Positions 37,601-51,700 of a stretch of DNA of 64,000 bases are shown one piece after another. Below the pieces are notes generated by a model, which was not told the origin of the DNA, made no database searches, and was given only the letters and a program-made list of their open reading frames with translations. Every line of letters starts with the position of its first letter. Positions within the stretch are counted from its first letter, which is position 1. Origin of the DNA: Sebastes aleutianus (Eukaryota; Chordata; Actinopteri; Perciformes; Sebastidae); the NCBI GenBank assembly GCA_916700875.1, contig CAKAKS010000004.1, forward strand, positions 16,355,444 to 16,419,443, given 5' to 3'. The position numbers and the translations under genes are program-made.

Positions 37601-37816
37601 TGTTGAACTTCAGGACCACACTGAGCTTAAGTGAGCTGAGTATAAATGCTGTATTTGAAAAAAATATACATATATTCAAAATAGACTAACTGTATTGAGT
37701 GTAAATAATTCAATATAATAATCCTTTTTTCTGTTTTTAATTTTAGAAAACCAGCGAATGGACCTACGGGGAACAGATACATTACTGAAGAAATTATTGA
37801 AGAGCACAAACTTTAA
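31680..37816 (+). CDS. slc22a13: SLC22A13-like organic anion transporter, copy D (intact)
   Basis: Exons: 31680-32051, 32277-32380, 34023-34177, 34715-34886, 35010-35130, 35226-35320, 35539-35753, 35859-35967, 37436-37630, 37747-37816; 535 aa. Full SLC22 architecture; extracellular Cys50, Cys82, Cys106 and Cys129; SDKFGRR after TM2; Asp376 in TM8; Arg460 in TM11; tail ending EEHKL, without the PDZ-type end of copy A. Copy-specific residues are Thr32, GRKED in the central loop, LRKC before TM7, V-I-L-M-L-L in TM5, and A-A-S-F-A-V...Y-S in TM10. It is the first of four closely similar 7-kb units. The start is the ATG of MSNFG; the frame is open further upstream but only from TTG, with no ATG. 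Confidence 0.9.
32492..33208. mobile_element. TTAA-flanked MITE in intron 2 of copy D
   Basis: A 717-base non-coding element starts AGGTATAATATCC and ends with a degenerate inverted end (ATGTTAAACCT; TTATACCT in copy G), with TTAA on both sides. Copy C keeps only its right end. It is a different family from the AGGGAC elements. Confidence 0.6.
33219..33985. mobile_element. Foldback element with long inverted arms, intron 2 of copy D
   Basis: Two arms of about 300 bases are inverted copies of each other: 'gcgccaaatttggcatgatg' near 33270 pairs with the segment near 33920, and 'agcatgctggatctaatttt' near 33446 with that near 33730. AGTT flanks both sides. The open frame at 33415-33672 lies in the fold and is not a gene. 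Confidence 0.8.
36426..37191. mobile_element. TTAA MITE (AGGGAC family) in intron 8 of copy D
   Basis: Orthologous to the insertion in intron 8 of copies C, E and F, with fewer GGCA repeats (about four). TTAA lies on both sides. Confidence 0.85.
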
Positions 37817-38713
37817 TTTATACTAAAATCATAATCAGAAGTTTGTAGTTTCTCTTTTTCCTTATTTATAATCAGGTATGGTAGCTGTCAACTACAATTT
37901 ATCTACAATTTAGGAAGCAGAAATTAAGCTGATCAGTAATTTTGAAGTGTCAAACAATCAAGGATTTTATTTCATTTAAAAGTCATAATTTGTTAAAGAC
38001 CAGTTTAGTACATTTTGTAGCTTGAAGTTTATTGGAATTTCAATGTTAATATATTGCATTATATATCTATCTATAGATATATCTATAGATCTATAGATCT
38101 ATAGATCTATAGATATAGATCTATAGATCTATATATATTCTGTATATATAATATGTGTGTATGTATCTGTATATGTATAGATATTTGTATTCATATTTGT
38201 AAATGTATGTGCATATATATACATACATAGTCTGTTAAATACTTATTTTGCTCCTAAAGTAGTTTTAGCTAATTTAATAATTGAATAATGTACATATATT
38301 ACATTTTACAAGATTAAACTAGAAACATATTTATGCTCCCTGACTTTTGACTCTGCCCGACTTTTTTCTCCTGTTTTAGCCTCTATATTGAATATATGTT
38401 AGTATTGGTAGGTTGAGTTGAGGTGAGTAGAGTTATGTATTGTCACTATCAGAGTTATTGCTCATTTTATTATATTATCCATTCCAACTTTTACAGTTAG
38501 TAGAGCGTGACTGTTGTTCCCTACTAAAACATGAGAGCTATATCCAAAACCATATCACACTCATATAATGAGCTTGGTTAAATATTAATTAGTAGATGCA
38601 TTATTTTAACCTCATAATATTGTAAATTGACTGATAGCATTCAAAGCTCTGCTCCTTCATCTCCCACACTGCACTTTGATGAGGAACCTCTGCAAATTCA
38701 GCCGCATATCAAT
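37817..38713 (+). other. Intergenic region between copies D and E
   Basis: 3' flank, AT microsatellite (about 38058-38150, 'tctatagatcta' units) and the 5' flank of copy E. Almost the same as the E-F spacer, including the microsatellite. Confidence 0.6.
38577..38589 (+). promoter_or_regulatory. HNF1-like site upstream of copy E
   Basis: GTTAAATATTAAT, same spelling and spacing as before D, F and G. Confidence 0.55.
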
Positions 38714-38717
38714 ATGA
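38679..38717 (+). promoter_or_regulatory. Upstream ORF overlapping copy E start
   Basis: Twelve codons, TGA overlapping the main ATG at 38714. Confidence 0.5.
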
Positions 38718-41700
38718 GCAACTTCGGGCAGATCCTAAAGGAGATTGGGGAGTTTGGATTATTTCAGAAATGGTTATTGGTTGCATTATGCATTCCCTGC
38801 ATGTTTGCAGCTTTCGACGTGATTGGTCCGGTGTTTACAGGAATGAGCTTTCCACATCACTGTAACACTGACTGGATCTTGGCGCGTGGGCCAAATCTGA
38901 CAGATGAGAGACAAAAAAATCTCACCCTTCCGGTCAAGGATGGACGTTTTGAAAGCTGTAAAATGTTCACACCTGTGGATTTGGATTTGGAGACCATTGA
39001 AGCGTATGGGATTAACACTACAACTGGATGCATAGATGGATGGGACTATGACGCACCCATAGGTGCTTCCAGCCTTGTGACAGAGGTAAGCAAATGGATA
39101 TAAATGATTAATGATTAAAAGATTAAATATTATTAAATTGTTTGCGGTTTGTGGGCTGGTAGTTTGAGACCGCTTCCTGACAAGGAAGTCCAATCCTGAG
39201 TCCAATCCTGTGTTGAGCCCATAATTACTGACTATGCCCCTGTTCTCAGTTCTTCCTTTGATTTTTTTTAATTATCTTTTTGTCCTTTCACCTTCCTTTC
39301 CCATTTTCAGTTTGATCTGGTATGTGACAAGAGTGGTTTGATTGAGGCATCACAGTCTATCTCCATGGCAGGTGTTCTGGTTGGGGCGCTGATGTATGGG
39401 GCAATTTCTGACAAGTAAGTATATACAGTATAAAACATCCACTTCCTTTCACAAGTTTCTATGATTTTGCTTTCATAGCAAAGAGACATTCTTCTTCAAC
39501 GTTCTAACATATGATGTTCATTTAAAGGTATAATATCCACGAATTTCCTAAAAAACAATGTATGAACTGATACTAAAGTAATCTCTCTCAATCATCACTT
39601 ACTCCCCACTAGAAGTGTGTTGCAGTGTTTGTTTCTGCAGAAACCCTGCATGCCTCTGCCTGTATTTTCTCTTTTCTTCTGATTTCGCTTTACTCTGGAC
39701 ATTTCTGGGCGTCTGCAAACAGCCTTTGGGCCCCACGTGTGGGTGTAACCCCCAGCCAATAACAGCATGCAGGGTGTGCAGCCCGTTCATGTTGTCAAAT
39801 ATCGCTGCTTTGTCTTTGCCAGTCCCCCTTTAGCTCTGTCCGATACAAAATGGCCGTATTTCACGGATGATAACGGGTTGTGTTATGTGCATGTTGTTCC
39901 AGTGATCCCCGGCTCGAGTGCTGCTATGATCTGTGTGTGTCAGTAGTTTGACCAAGAGCAGCGCTGAGCCACACACATAGACTCCGGCTGCATTCATTAA
40001 AAATCCGGCAACTCGGTTCCTTCCCGCAGGGTTATGCGGAGTTGTGCCGAGTTAATTGTGTGTTTATCTGTGCTTTAGAACTAAACTGCCGGGAAACATT
40101 TCGAAAATAATGTTTTATTTCTCAGATTTACTGCTTTGTTCTCACTAACGCCGCTCTCTCTCTTCAGTCACTCTATAGCTCGCTCAACCATCACTGCTCT
40201 CTCTCTCCCTCACTCTCTCGTTGAGCCTTACATGTTAAACCTTTAAAGAGTTAGTGGAGCCGATAGTGGAAAAATCGTTCAAATAGTGATACAAGCGCCA
40301 AATTTGGCATGATGATTCCAGAGAGGACACTGAGCAAATATAAACGATTGGCCACTTGAAAATCAAAGATGGCGGCCGTTTTTCACGATGGCCTCCAAAT
40401 TGACCTAATTGTTTCTCATAGAAATTCATCCACTTGGTCGATTTGAGTGATCTTGGTGTCAAATGATATGTTCTCTAGCATGCTGGATCTAATTTTGATA
40501 GTTTTAACAATCTTTAACGGCAATATGGCAGCCATTTTGTGTCTGTTTAGTGTCTGCTTCCTCATGAGAGCATGGGGTGTCACAGCATCCAGGGACTTCC
40601 TATTGTTGCTGATGGCTTTGTCCCCTTATGCCGCAATGACCGTGCAAGATATTTCAGCTTCACACACACTTTCTCGGCGGGAAAATGAAACAGCTGGGTC
40701 TTGATGCTTGATTCCCTGGCCGCCATATTGCAGTTAAAATGATCAAAACTATCAAAATTAGATCCAGCATGCTAGAAAAACATATAATTTGACACCAAGA
40801 TCACTCAAATTGACCAACTGGATGAATTTCTGTGAGATAAATCATTATCAGCAGGTCAATTTGGTGGCCATCTTGAAAAATGGCCGCGATCTTGGATTTT
40901 CAAGTGGCCAGTTGTTTATATTTGCTTAGTGACCCCTCGGCAATCATCATGCCAAATTTGGTGCTTGTATCACTATTTGCACGATTTGACTGAAAAATTG
41001 ATGTTATCCGCTCCATTAAGTTGGACGCTTACATGCTCTTCTTCTCTCTTTATAGGTTTGGTCGACGCTCTGCGATCCTGCTTTCACTCCTTCTCTCTCT
41101 GTTGTTTGGTGTGGGTGCTGCTTTCTCACCAAACGTCTATGTTTATATGGTTCTCAAATTTTTCTCTGGGACTTCATGTGTTGTCATTCAGATGAACGCA
41201 GCTGTGATGGGTAGGTCCACTTTTTGTCTTGTTTTATTATCATTATCAGTCACGTTTTTTTGATGGAAGTAAATGGTGGTACAACAACTACTTTGGACAG
41301 ATGATAAACCAGAAAATAACACTATTCTGCAATTTTTCATAACTTGCCATTACCCACACAATTTACCACAGGCGATGATCTGACTGGGCACATACCTGTT
41401 CACTTAAACTAGCTTTTATTTACTGCTCAATTAATTTGTATGCACTGTCAATTTTTAACATTATATTTATATAGCTGACACTTTTGTGAGCAATGTTGGA
41501 CGCAAAGGACAGCAGGTCATCCAGTGTCAGCCAGACACACAGAGATGTGTGCTGCAACCTGGGTTTCAGACTGTGGAACAGACAGAATTAGTGGGATGTC
41601 ATCAGCACTTGACTTGGTAAGAAGGAAGTGTCTGGAAAGTGAGTTAACGTGGATGCCGGACATCAGTTTCATCAGCTACAAACTAAACACTGTTGTTACC

Positions 41701-44700
41701 ACTGAAATAAAATAACTCAATATGTCCAATACTCATCTGTTTTACAGCTGTGGAGTGGACTGATCCTTCTAAGGCTGCTCTTTGCACAGCGGTCATCATG
41801 ATACTAGTTGCTGTTGGACTGATGTTATTGCCTGGCATTACCTATTTAATCCACAACTGGAGGATCCTGCAGCTGGTGCTCTTCAGCCCTCTTCTCCTTT
41901 TCCTGGGGACCAATTACTGGTCAGCAGCCTCTTATACTATAATATTTTGAAAAGTTCATAAAGTGCTACTCGCCAAAAACAGAGAGGTTATAAGTAGAAC
42001 ATCCAAATCATAGTTTGTGATTTTGAACCTGTGTTCCAATAGGTTTCTCCCAGAGTCAGCTCGCTGGCTGATGACTCAGGGCAGGAAGGAGGAAGCACAA
42101 AAGGAGCTCCGGAGGGCAGCCAGGGTGAACGGGAGGACGGTCCCAGAAGATCTGCTAGACAAGGTGATCTGCATCAAACACACTTTGACTTCAACCAAAA
42201 TATAATAATCCTCTTGATGACACGTACATTTTCAAAAACTTACTTTTTACTTGTTTAGCTTGAGATGGAGGGCACATCCGAAAAAAGAAACATGTTGGAC
42301 ATCTTCCGGATACCGTATTTGAGAAAACGTACTCTCATCATGGGCTTTAACTGGTGTGTCTTCTTTAATTGAGATAATTGTCCATGCCACTGTTTTTCTC
42401 AGTCAGCGAATCATTATACATGAGATACATGAATAATGTTTAGCAATGATAGATAGTATGAGTAATAGATACAGTGTTGATAGGACAAATTAGTCACAAT
42501 AATCCTGTTTTTAACTAGGGAAACTGAATGTATCTTTCCAACTCTCCAACTGATACTAGGTTCTCAGCAAGTCTTCTGTATTATGGACTGAGCCTGAATG
42601 TTGGAGGTTTTGGGCTGAATATCTACCTCACACAGTTCATCTTTGGTCTTGTCGAAATTCCTGCAGACCTGAGTACTTTGGCTGCAACTCAACACTTTGG
42701 AAGGAGAATATGTCAAGCAGGCTTCCTGTTCATTGGGGGTGCTGCTTGCCTCGTGGTCCTTGCTGTCCCAAATGGTATCTTCGAAACCTTGGACATGTTT
42801 TTAGTATCTGAAAACATTTGTCATAAAGGTGTCAATTTTTCAATGTTAAGCATTTTCTGTTATACTATTTACCCATCAGATCTTCCTGTGGTGGTAACAA
42901 CATTAGCCGTACTGGGGAAGTTTGCTGCTACTGCCTCTTTCAGCACAGCCTACATTTACACTCCAGAATTATACCCAACCATTTTAAGGTAATGTCACTC
43001 TTTCTGCTGCTGCTCATAATTACATTAAACATGTTGTTAACACTGATATATCTCTGAATATTTTGTTTGTCAGTTTGCTCTCTGTTTATTGGTACTCATT
43101 AAAACCTTCATATCCAATATTTACTTAATTAGTAATTATCTTGAAAAAGCTGTGAAAAAGACTGCTTTATTTGACAGCGCACATAATAATTACTGTGAAA
43201 ATATTGTGAACAATGGACCATTTTATTTTACAGCACGCATACCCCGTACCTACATTGTAACTACAGTGAAAAAGAGATGAACATGAGAACACTTCATTTT
43301 ACAGTCTGTTTATGTAACATGTAACAAGATGGGAACATCGGACATGATATTATTAATAATAAGTTCTCCATATATCAAAACTGTGAACACTTTAATTTCC
43401 CAATATTATACACAGAAACAATATTTCTATGCTCTGTTATCATTTAAGGAACTGTGTGTAAGAATCAGAAATTAGTTGTAACAGCGACACCTGTCGCCGT
43501 TAAGTCAACGAAAGTCAGTGTCCTGTTGCTCGCGCTCGCCGGTGTGCACCCGATACGTGAATGTGAGCGAGCACCCGTCAAAACAGTGTGGCGACACACA
43601 TCAGCTAAAACCACAATATCACTCTATATTTCACCTGCTTGGCAGTAATGTTAGCTGACCAGACGAAGGTCTCTCCATGAATCAATGCTGATCCTAGTGT
43701 TGGCTTTTCCTGCTTCAGCCTCCCGACCGCGGCCAGAGGAAACAGGGGAGACACCGGCACCCGGTCAGAGACCATAACGTTTCTCGCTGCGGAGCCCCGT
43801 CACTTAACAAGACACGGGAAACCTCTGTTGGTCTGGAGGAGCTGCAGCATTTATTTCTGCGCAAACGTCCACTGTACATTCACTAGATATTTTCAGAGCT
43901 AAACTAACTCTTTTGCAGTGTGTAGTGTGCGTGCATGCACATGAGGTGGAGCGAGCTGTGACTGAAGGCAGGCAGGCAGGCAGGCAGGCAGAGGAGCAGA
44001 GACTCCGGCCCTGGAGACCAAAGCTACTGTCTCCCCCGCGTCCTCCGACCGCGACCAACACTGTTTTGCAAGACGGGCTTCACTAGATATAACTTTGTGG
44101 TTTTGGTGCTTCCGTGTAGTTTGTGTTGGAGTCTTGTCTGAACAGCGTAGCCACACGCGAGCGCGCATGGGACACCGACCCGGATTGATTTATACGTGTT
44201 AGAAGTTACAAACAGTCCCTTTAAATAGACACAACAAATATTTAAGTGTAATCTTTTTTTAAACATTAATTTATTATTGACTACTTTTCCTTATATCTTG
44301 TCTTCTTCACCCTTTAATTATATATTTATATTGGTATAGGTACCAACCAAGTATTTTATTGATATCTTATATATACATATCAAGTACACTGTAATTTATG
44401 GGCTGTTACTGAATCATCTCAATCAGTGTGCGATTCCTGATGAGTCCATTGTGCGTTCTTGCAGGCATAATGGTTTCGGTGTAAACTCCATGTGTGCGCG
44501 TGTTTCGGGTATCCTCGCTCCACTGATCAGCCTCCTGGACGTCTACCATTACACCATCCCCATGCTGATATACGGCATCGTCCCCATTGTTGCTGGAGGT
44601 TTCTCTTTGCTACTGCCTGAAACCCTCAATGTTGAACTTCAGGACCACACTGAGCTTAAGTGAGCTGAGTATAAATGCTGTATTTGAAAAAAATATACAT

Positions 44701-44845
44701 ATATTCAAAATAGACTAACTGTATTGAGTGTAAATAATTCAATATAATAATCCTTTTTTCTGTTTTTAATTTTAGAAAACCAGCGAATGGACCTACGGGG
44801 AACAGATACATTACTGAAGAAATTATTGAAGAGCACAAACTTTAA
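38714..44845 (+). CDS. slc22a13: SLC22A13-like organic anion transporter, copy E (intact)
   Basis: Exons: 38714-39085, 39311-39414, 41056-41210, 41748-41919, 42043-42163, 42259-42353, 42560-42774, 42880-42988, 44465-44659, 44776-44845; 535 aa, uninterrupted. It differs from copy D at few positions, mainly Ala32, TSC rather than TSG in TM4, M-I-L-V in TM5, Thr379 (LAATQ) after TM8, and T-A-S-F-S-T...I-Y-T in TM10. The TM8 Asp376 and TM11 Arg460 pair is kept. Exon 1, exon 2 and both flanks are nearest copy F. Presumed plasma-membrane organic anion exchanger. Confidence 0.9.
39536..40242. mobile_element. TTAA-flanked MITE in intron 2 of copy E
   Basis: Same insertion as at 32492-33208, carried by duplication of the unit. 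Confidence 0.6.
40253..41018. mobile_element. Foldback element in intron 2 of copy E
   Basis: Duplicated copy of the element described at 33219-33985. Arms can still pair. Confidence 0.78.
43448..44220. mobile_element. TTAA MITE (AGGGAC family) in intron 8 of copy E
   Basis: Same insertion as in C, D and F. The left terminus has decayed (GGAACTGTGTGTAAG after TTAA). Confidence 0.82.
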
Positions 44846-45742
44846 TTTATACTAAAATCATAATCAGAAGTTTGTAGTTTCTCTTTTTCCTTATTTATAA
44901 TCAGGTATGGTAGCTGTCAACTACAATTTATCTACAATTTAGGAAGCAGAAATTAAGCTGATCAGTAATTTTGAAGTGTCAAACAATCAAGGATTTTATT
45001 TCATTTAAAAGTCATAATTTGTTAAAGACCAGTTTAGTACATTTTGTAGCTTGAAGTTTATTGGAATTTCAATGTTAATATATTGCATTATATATCTATC
45101 TATAGATATATCTATAGATCTATAGATCTATAGATCTATAGATATAGATCTATAGATCTATATATATTCTGTATATATAATATGTGTGTATGTATCTGTA
45201 TATGTATAGATATTTGTATTCATATTTGTAAATGTATGTGCATATATATACATACATAGTCTGTTAAATACTTATTTTGCTCCTAAAGTAGTTTTAGCTA
45301 ATTTAATAATTGAATAATGTACATATATTACATTTTACAAGATTAAACTAGAAACATATTTATGCTCCCTGACTTTTGACTCTGCCCGACTTTTTTCTCC
45401 TGTTTTAGCCTCTATATTGAATATATGTTAGTATTGGTAGGTTGAGTTGAGGTGAGTAGAGTTATGTATTGTCACTATCAGAGTTATTGCTCATTTTATT
45501 ATATTATCCATTCCAACTTTTACAGTTAGTAGAGCGTGACTGTTGTTCCCTACTAAAACATGAGAGCTATATCCAAAACCATATCACACTCATATAATGA
45601 GCTTGGTTAAATATTAATTAGTAGATGCATTATTTTAACCTCATAATATTGTAAATTGACTGATAGCATTCAAAGCTCTGCTCCTTCATCTCCCACACTG
45701 CACTTTGATGAGGAACCTCTGCAAATTCAGCCGCATATCAAT
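44846..45742 (+). other. Intergenic region between copies E and F
   Basis: 3' flank, AT microsatellite (about 45087-45180) and 5' flank of copy F; nearly the same as the D-E spacer. Confidence 0.6.
45606..45618 (+). promoter_or_regulatory. HNF1-like site upstream of copy F
   Basis: GTTAAATATTAAT, same distance from the start codon as in D, E and G. Confidence 0.55.
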
Positions 45743-45746
45743 ATGA
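45708..45746 (+). promoter_or_regulatory. Upstream ORF overlapping copy F start
   Basis: Twelve codons, TGA overlapping the main ATG at 45743. Confidence 0.5.
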
Positions 45747-48700
45747 GCAACTTCGGGCAGATCCTAAAGGAGATTGGGGAGTTTGGATTATTTCAGAAAT
45801 GGTTATTGGTTGCATTATGCATTCCCTGCATGTTTGCAGCTTTCGACGTGATTGGTCCGGTGTTTACAGGAATGAGCTTTCCACATCACTGTAACACTGA
45901 CTGGATCTTGGCGCGTGGGCCAAATCTGACAGATGAGAGACAAAAAAATCTCACCCTTCCGGTCAAGGATGGACGTTTTGAAAGCTGTAAAATGTTCACA
46001 CCTGTGGATTTGGATTTGGAGACCATTGAAGCGTATGGGATTAACACTACAACTGGATGCATAGATGGATGGGACTATGACGCACCCATAGGTGCTTCCA
46101 GCCTTGTGACAGAGGTAAGCAAATGGATATAAATGATTAATGATTAAAAGATTAAATATTATTAAATTGTTTGCGGTTTGTGGGCTGGTAGTTTGAGACC
46201 GCTTCCTGACAAGGAAGTCCAATCCTGAGTCCAATCCTGTGTTGAGCCCATAATTACTGACTTACCCATAATTACTGACTATGCCCCTGTTCTCAGTTCT
46301 TCCTTTGATTTTTTTTAATTATCTTTTTGTCCTTTCACCTTCCTTTCCCATTTTCAGTTTGATCTGGTATGTGACAAGAGTGGTTTGATTGAGGCATCAC
46401 AGTCTATCTCCATGGCAGGTGTTCTGGTTGGGGCGCTGATGTATGGGGCAATTTCTGACAAGTAAGTATATACAGTATAAAACATCCACTTCCTTTCACA
46501 AGTTTCTATGATTTTGCTTTCATAGCAAAGAGCCATTCTTCTTCAACGTTCTAACATATGATGTTCATTTAAAGGTATAATATCCACGAATTTCCTAAAA
46601 AACAATGTATGAACTGATACTAAAGTAATCTCTCTCAATCATCACTTACTCCCCACTAGAAGTGTGTTGCAGTGTTTGTTTCTGCAGAAACCCTGCATGC
46701 CTCTGCCTGTATTTTCTCTTTTCTTCTGATTTCGCTTTACTCTGGACATTTCTGGGCGTCTGCAAACAGCCTTTGGGCCCCACGTGTGGGTGTAACCCCC
46801 AGCCAATAACAGCATGCAGGGTGTGCAGCCCGTTCATGTTGTCAAATATCGCTGCTTTGTCTTTGCCAGTCCCCCTTTAGCTCTGTCCGATACAAAATGT
46901 CCGTATTTCACGGATGATAACGGGTTGTGTTATGTGCATGTTGTTCCAGTGATCCCCGGCTCGAGTGCTGCTATGATCTGTGTGTGTCAGTAGTTTGACC
47001 AAGAGCAGCGCTGAGCCACACACATAGACTCCGGCTGCATTCATTAAAAATCCGGCAACTCGGTTCCTTCCCGCAGGGTTATGCGGAGTTGTGCCGAGTT
47101 AATTGTGTGTTTATCTGTGCTTTAGAACTAAACTGCCGGGAAACATTTCGAAAATAATGTTTTATTTCTCAGATTTACTGCTTTGTTCTCACTAACGCCG
47201 CTCTCTCTCTTCAGTCACTCTATAGCTCGCTCAACCATCACTGCTCTCTCTCTCCCTCACTCGCTCGTTGAGCCTTACATGTTAAACCTTTAAAGAGTTA
47301 GTGGAGCCGATAGTGGAAAAATCGTTCAAATAGTGATACAAGCGCCAAATTTGGCATGATGATTCCAGAGAGGACACTGAGCAAATATAAACGATTGGCC
47401 ACTTGAAAATCAAAGATGGCGGCCGTTTTTCACGATGGCCTCCAAATTGACCTAATTGTTTCTCATAGAAATTCATCCACTTGGTCGATTTGAGTGATCT
47501 TGGTGTCAAATGATATGTTCTCTAGCATGCTGGATCTAATTTTGATAGTTTTAACAATCTTTAACAGCAATATGGCAGCCATTTTGTGTCTGTTTAGTGT
47601 CTGCTTCCTCATGAGAGCATGGGGTGTCACAGCATCCAGGGACTTCCTATTGTTGCTGATGGCTTTGTCCCCTTATGCCGCAATGACCGTGCAAGATATT
47701 TCAGCTTCACACTCACTTTCTCGGCGGGAAAATGAAACAGCTGGGTCTTGATGCTTGATTCCCTGGCCGCCATATTGCAGTTAAAATGATCAAAACTATC
47801 AAAATTAGATCCAGCATGCTAGAAAAACATATAATTTGACACCAAGATCACTCAAATTGACCAACTGGATGAATTTCTGTGAGATAAATCATTATCAGCA
47901 GGTCATTTTGGTGGCCATCTTGAAAATGGGCGCGATCTTGGATTTTCAAGTGGCCAGTTGTTTATATTTGCTAAGTGGCCCCTCGGCAATCATCATGCCA
48001 AATTTGGTGCTTGTATCACTATTTGCACGATTTGACTGAAAAATTGATGTTATCCGCTCCATTAAGTTGGACGCTTACATGCTCTTCTTCTCTCTTTATA
48101 GGTTTGGTCGACGCTCTGCGATCCTGCTTTCACTCCTTCTCTCTCTGTTGTTTGGTGTGGGTGCTGCTTTCTCACCAAACGTCTATGTTTATATGGTTCT
48201 CAAATTTTTCTCTGGGACTTCATGTGTTGTCATTCAGATGAACGCAGCTGTGATGGGTAGGTCCACTTTTTGTCTTGTTTTATTATCATTATCAGTCACG
48301 TTTTTTTGATGGAAGTAAATGGTGGTACAACAACTACTTTGGACAGATGATAAACCAGAAAATAACACTATTCTGCAATTTTTCATAACTTGCCATTACC
48401 CACACAATTTACCACAGGCGATGATCTGACTGGGCACATACCTGTTCACTTAAACTAGCTTTTATTTACTGCTCAATTAATTTGTATGCACTGTCAATTT
48501 TTAACATTATATTTATATAGCTGACACTTTTGTGAGCAATGTTGGACGCAAAGGACAGCAGGTCATCCAGTGTCAGCCAGACACACAGAGATGTGTGCTG
48601 CAACCTGGGTTTCAGACTGTGGAACAGACAGAATTAGTGGGATGTCATCAGCACTTGACTTGGTAAGAAGGAAGTGTCTGGAAAGTGAGTTAACGTGGAT

Positions 48701-51700
48701 GCCGGACATCAGTTTCATCAGCTACAAACTAAACACTGTTGTTACCACTGAAATAAAATAACTCAATATGTCCAATACTCATCTGTTTTACAGCTGTGGA
48801 GTGGACTGATCCTTCTAAGGCTGCTCTTTGCACAGCGGTCATCATGATACTAGTTGCTGTTGGACTGATGTTATTGTCTGGCATTACCTATTTAATCCAC
48901 AACTGGAGGATCCTGCAGCTGGTGCTCTTCAGCCCTCTTCTCCTTTTCCTGGGGACCAATTACTGGTCAGCAGCCTCTTATACTATAATATTTTGAAAAG
49001 TTCATAAAGTGCTACTCGCCAAAAACAGAGAGGTTATAAGTAGAACATCCAAATCATAGTTTGTGATTTTGAACCTGTGTTCCAATAGGTTTCTCCCAGA
49101 GTCAGCTCGCTGGCTGATGACTCAGGGCAGGAAGGAGGAAGCACAAAAGGAGCTCCGGAGGGCAGCCAGGGTGAACGGGAGGACGGTCCCAGAAGATCTG
49201 CTAGACAAGGTGATCTGCATCAAACACACTTTGACTTCAACCAAAATATAATAATCCTCTTGATGACACGTACATTTTCAAAAACTTACTTTTTACTTGT
49301 TTAGCTTGAGATGGAGGTCACATCCGAAAAAAGAAACATGTTGGACATCTTCCGGATACCGTATTTGAGAAAACGTACTCTCATCATGGGCTTTAACTGG
49401 TGTGTCTTCTTTAATTGAGATAATTGTCCATGCCACTGTTTTTCTCAGTCAGCGAATCATTATACATGAGATACATGAATAATGTTTAGCAATGATAGAT
49501 AGTATGAGTAATAGATACAGTGTTGATAGGACAAATTAGTCACAATAATCCTGTTTTTAACTACGGAAACTGAACGTATCTTTCCAACTCTCCAACTGAT
49601 ACTAGGTTCTCAGCAAGTCTTCTGTATTATGGACTGAGCCTGAATGTTGGAGGTTTTGGGCTGAATATCTACCTCACACAGTTCATCTTTGGTCTTGTCG
49701 AAATTCCTGCAGACCTGAGTACTTTGGCTGCAACTCAACACTTTGGAAGGAGAATATGTCAAGCAGGCTTCCTGTTCATTGGGGGTGCTGCTTGCCTCGT
49801 GGTCCTTGCTGTCCCAAATGGTATCTTCGAAACCTTGGACATGTTTTTAGTATCTGAAAACATTTGTCATAAAGGTGTCAATTTTTCAATGTTAAGCATT
49901 TTCTGTTATACTATTTACCCATCAGATCTTCCTGTGGTGGTAACAACATTAGCCGTACTGGGGAAGTTTGCTGCTACCGCCTCTTTCACCACAGCCTACG
50001 TTTACACTCCAGAATTATACCCAACCATTTTAAGGTAATGTCACTCTTTCTGCTGCTGCTCATAATTACATTAAACATGTTGTTAACACTCATATATCTC
50101 TGAATATTTTGTTTGTCAGTTTGCTCTCTGTTTATTGGTACTCATTAAAACCTTCATATCCAATATTTACTTAATTAGTAATTATCTTGAAAAAGCTGTG
50201 AAAAAGACTGCTTTATTTGACAGCGCACATAATAATTACTGTGAAAATATTGTGAACAATGGACAATTTTATTTTACAGCACGCATACCCCGTACCTACA
50301 TTGTAACTACAGTGAAAAAGAGATGAACATGAGAACCCTTCATTTTACAGCCCGTTTATATAACATGTAACAAGATGGGAACATTGGACATGATATTATT
50401 AATAATAAGTTCTCCATATATCAAAACTGTGAACACTTTAATTTCCCAATATTATACACAGAAATAATATTTCTATGCTCTGTAATCATTAAAGGAACAG
50501 TTTGTAAGAATCAGAAATTGGTTGTAACAGCGACACCTGTGGCCGTTAAGTCAACGAAAGTCAGTGTCCTGTTGCTCGCGCTCGCCGGTGTGCACGCGAT
50601 ACGTGAATGTGAGCGAGCACCCGTCAAAACAGTGAGGCGACACACATCAGCTAAAACCACAATATCACTCTATATTTCAGCAGTTTGGCAGTAATGTTAG
50701 CTGACCAGACGAAGGTCTCTCCATGAATCAATGCTGATCCTAGTGTTGGCTTTTCCTGCTTCAGCCTCCCGACCGCGGCCAGAGGAAACAGGGGAGACAC
50801 CGGCACCCGGTCAGAGACCATAACGTTTCTCGCTGCGGAGCCCCGTCACTTAACAAGACACGGGAAACCTCTGTTGGTCTGGAGGAGCTGCAGCATTTAT
50901 TTCTGCGCAAACGTCCACTGTACATTCACTAGATATTTTCAGAGCTAAACTAACTCTTTTGCAGTGTGTAGTGTGCGTGCATGCACATGAGGTGGAGCGA
51001 GCTGTGACTGAAGGCAGGCAGGCAGGCAGGCAGGCAGAGGAGCAGAGACTCCGGCCCTGGAGACCAAAGCTACTGTCTCCCCCGCGTCCTCCGACCGCGA
51101 CCAACACTGTTTTGCAAGACGGGCTTCACTAGATATAACTTTGTGGTTTTGGTGCTTCCCTGTAGTTTGTGTTGGAGTCTTGTCTGAACAGCGTAGCCAC
51201 ACGCGAGCGTGCATGGGACACCGACCCGGATTGATTTATACATGTAAGAAGTTACAAACAGTCCCTTTAAATATACACAACAAATATTTAAGTGTAATTT
51301 TTTTTAAACATTAATTTATTATTGACTAATTTTCCTTATATCTTGTCTTCTTCACCCTTTAATTATATATTTATATTGGTATAGGTACCAACCAAGTATT
51401 TTATTGATATCTTATATATACATATCAAGTACACTGTAATTTATGGGCTGTTACTGAATCATCTCAATCAGTGTGCGATTCCTGATGAGTCCATTGTGCG
51501 TTCTTGCAGGCATAATGGTTTCGGTGTAAACTCCATGTGTGCGCGTGTTTCGGGTATCCTCGCTCCACTGATCAGCCTCCTGGACGTCTACCATTACACC
51601 ATCCCCATGCTGATATACGGCATCGTCCCCATTGTTGCTGGAGGTTTCTCTTTGCTACTGCCTGAAACCCTCAATGTTGAACTTCAGGACCACACTGAGC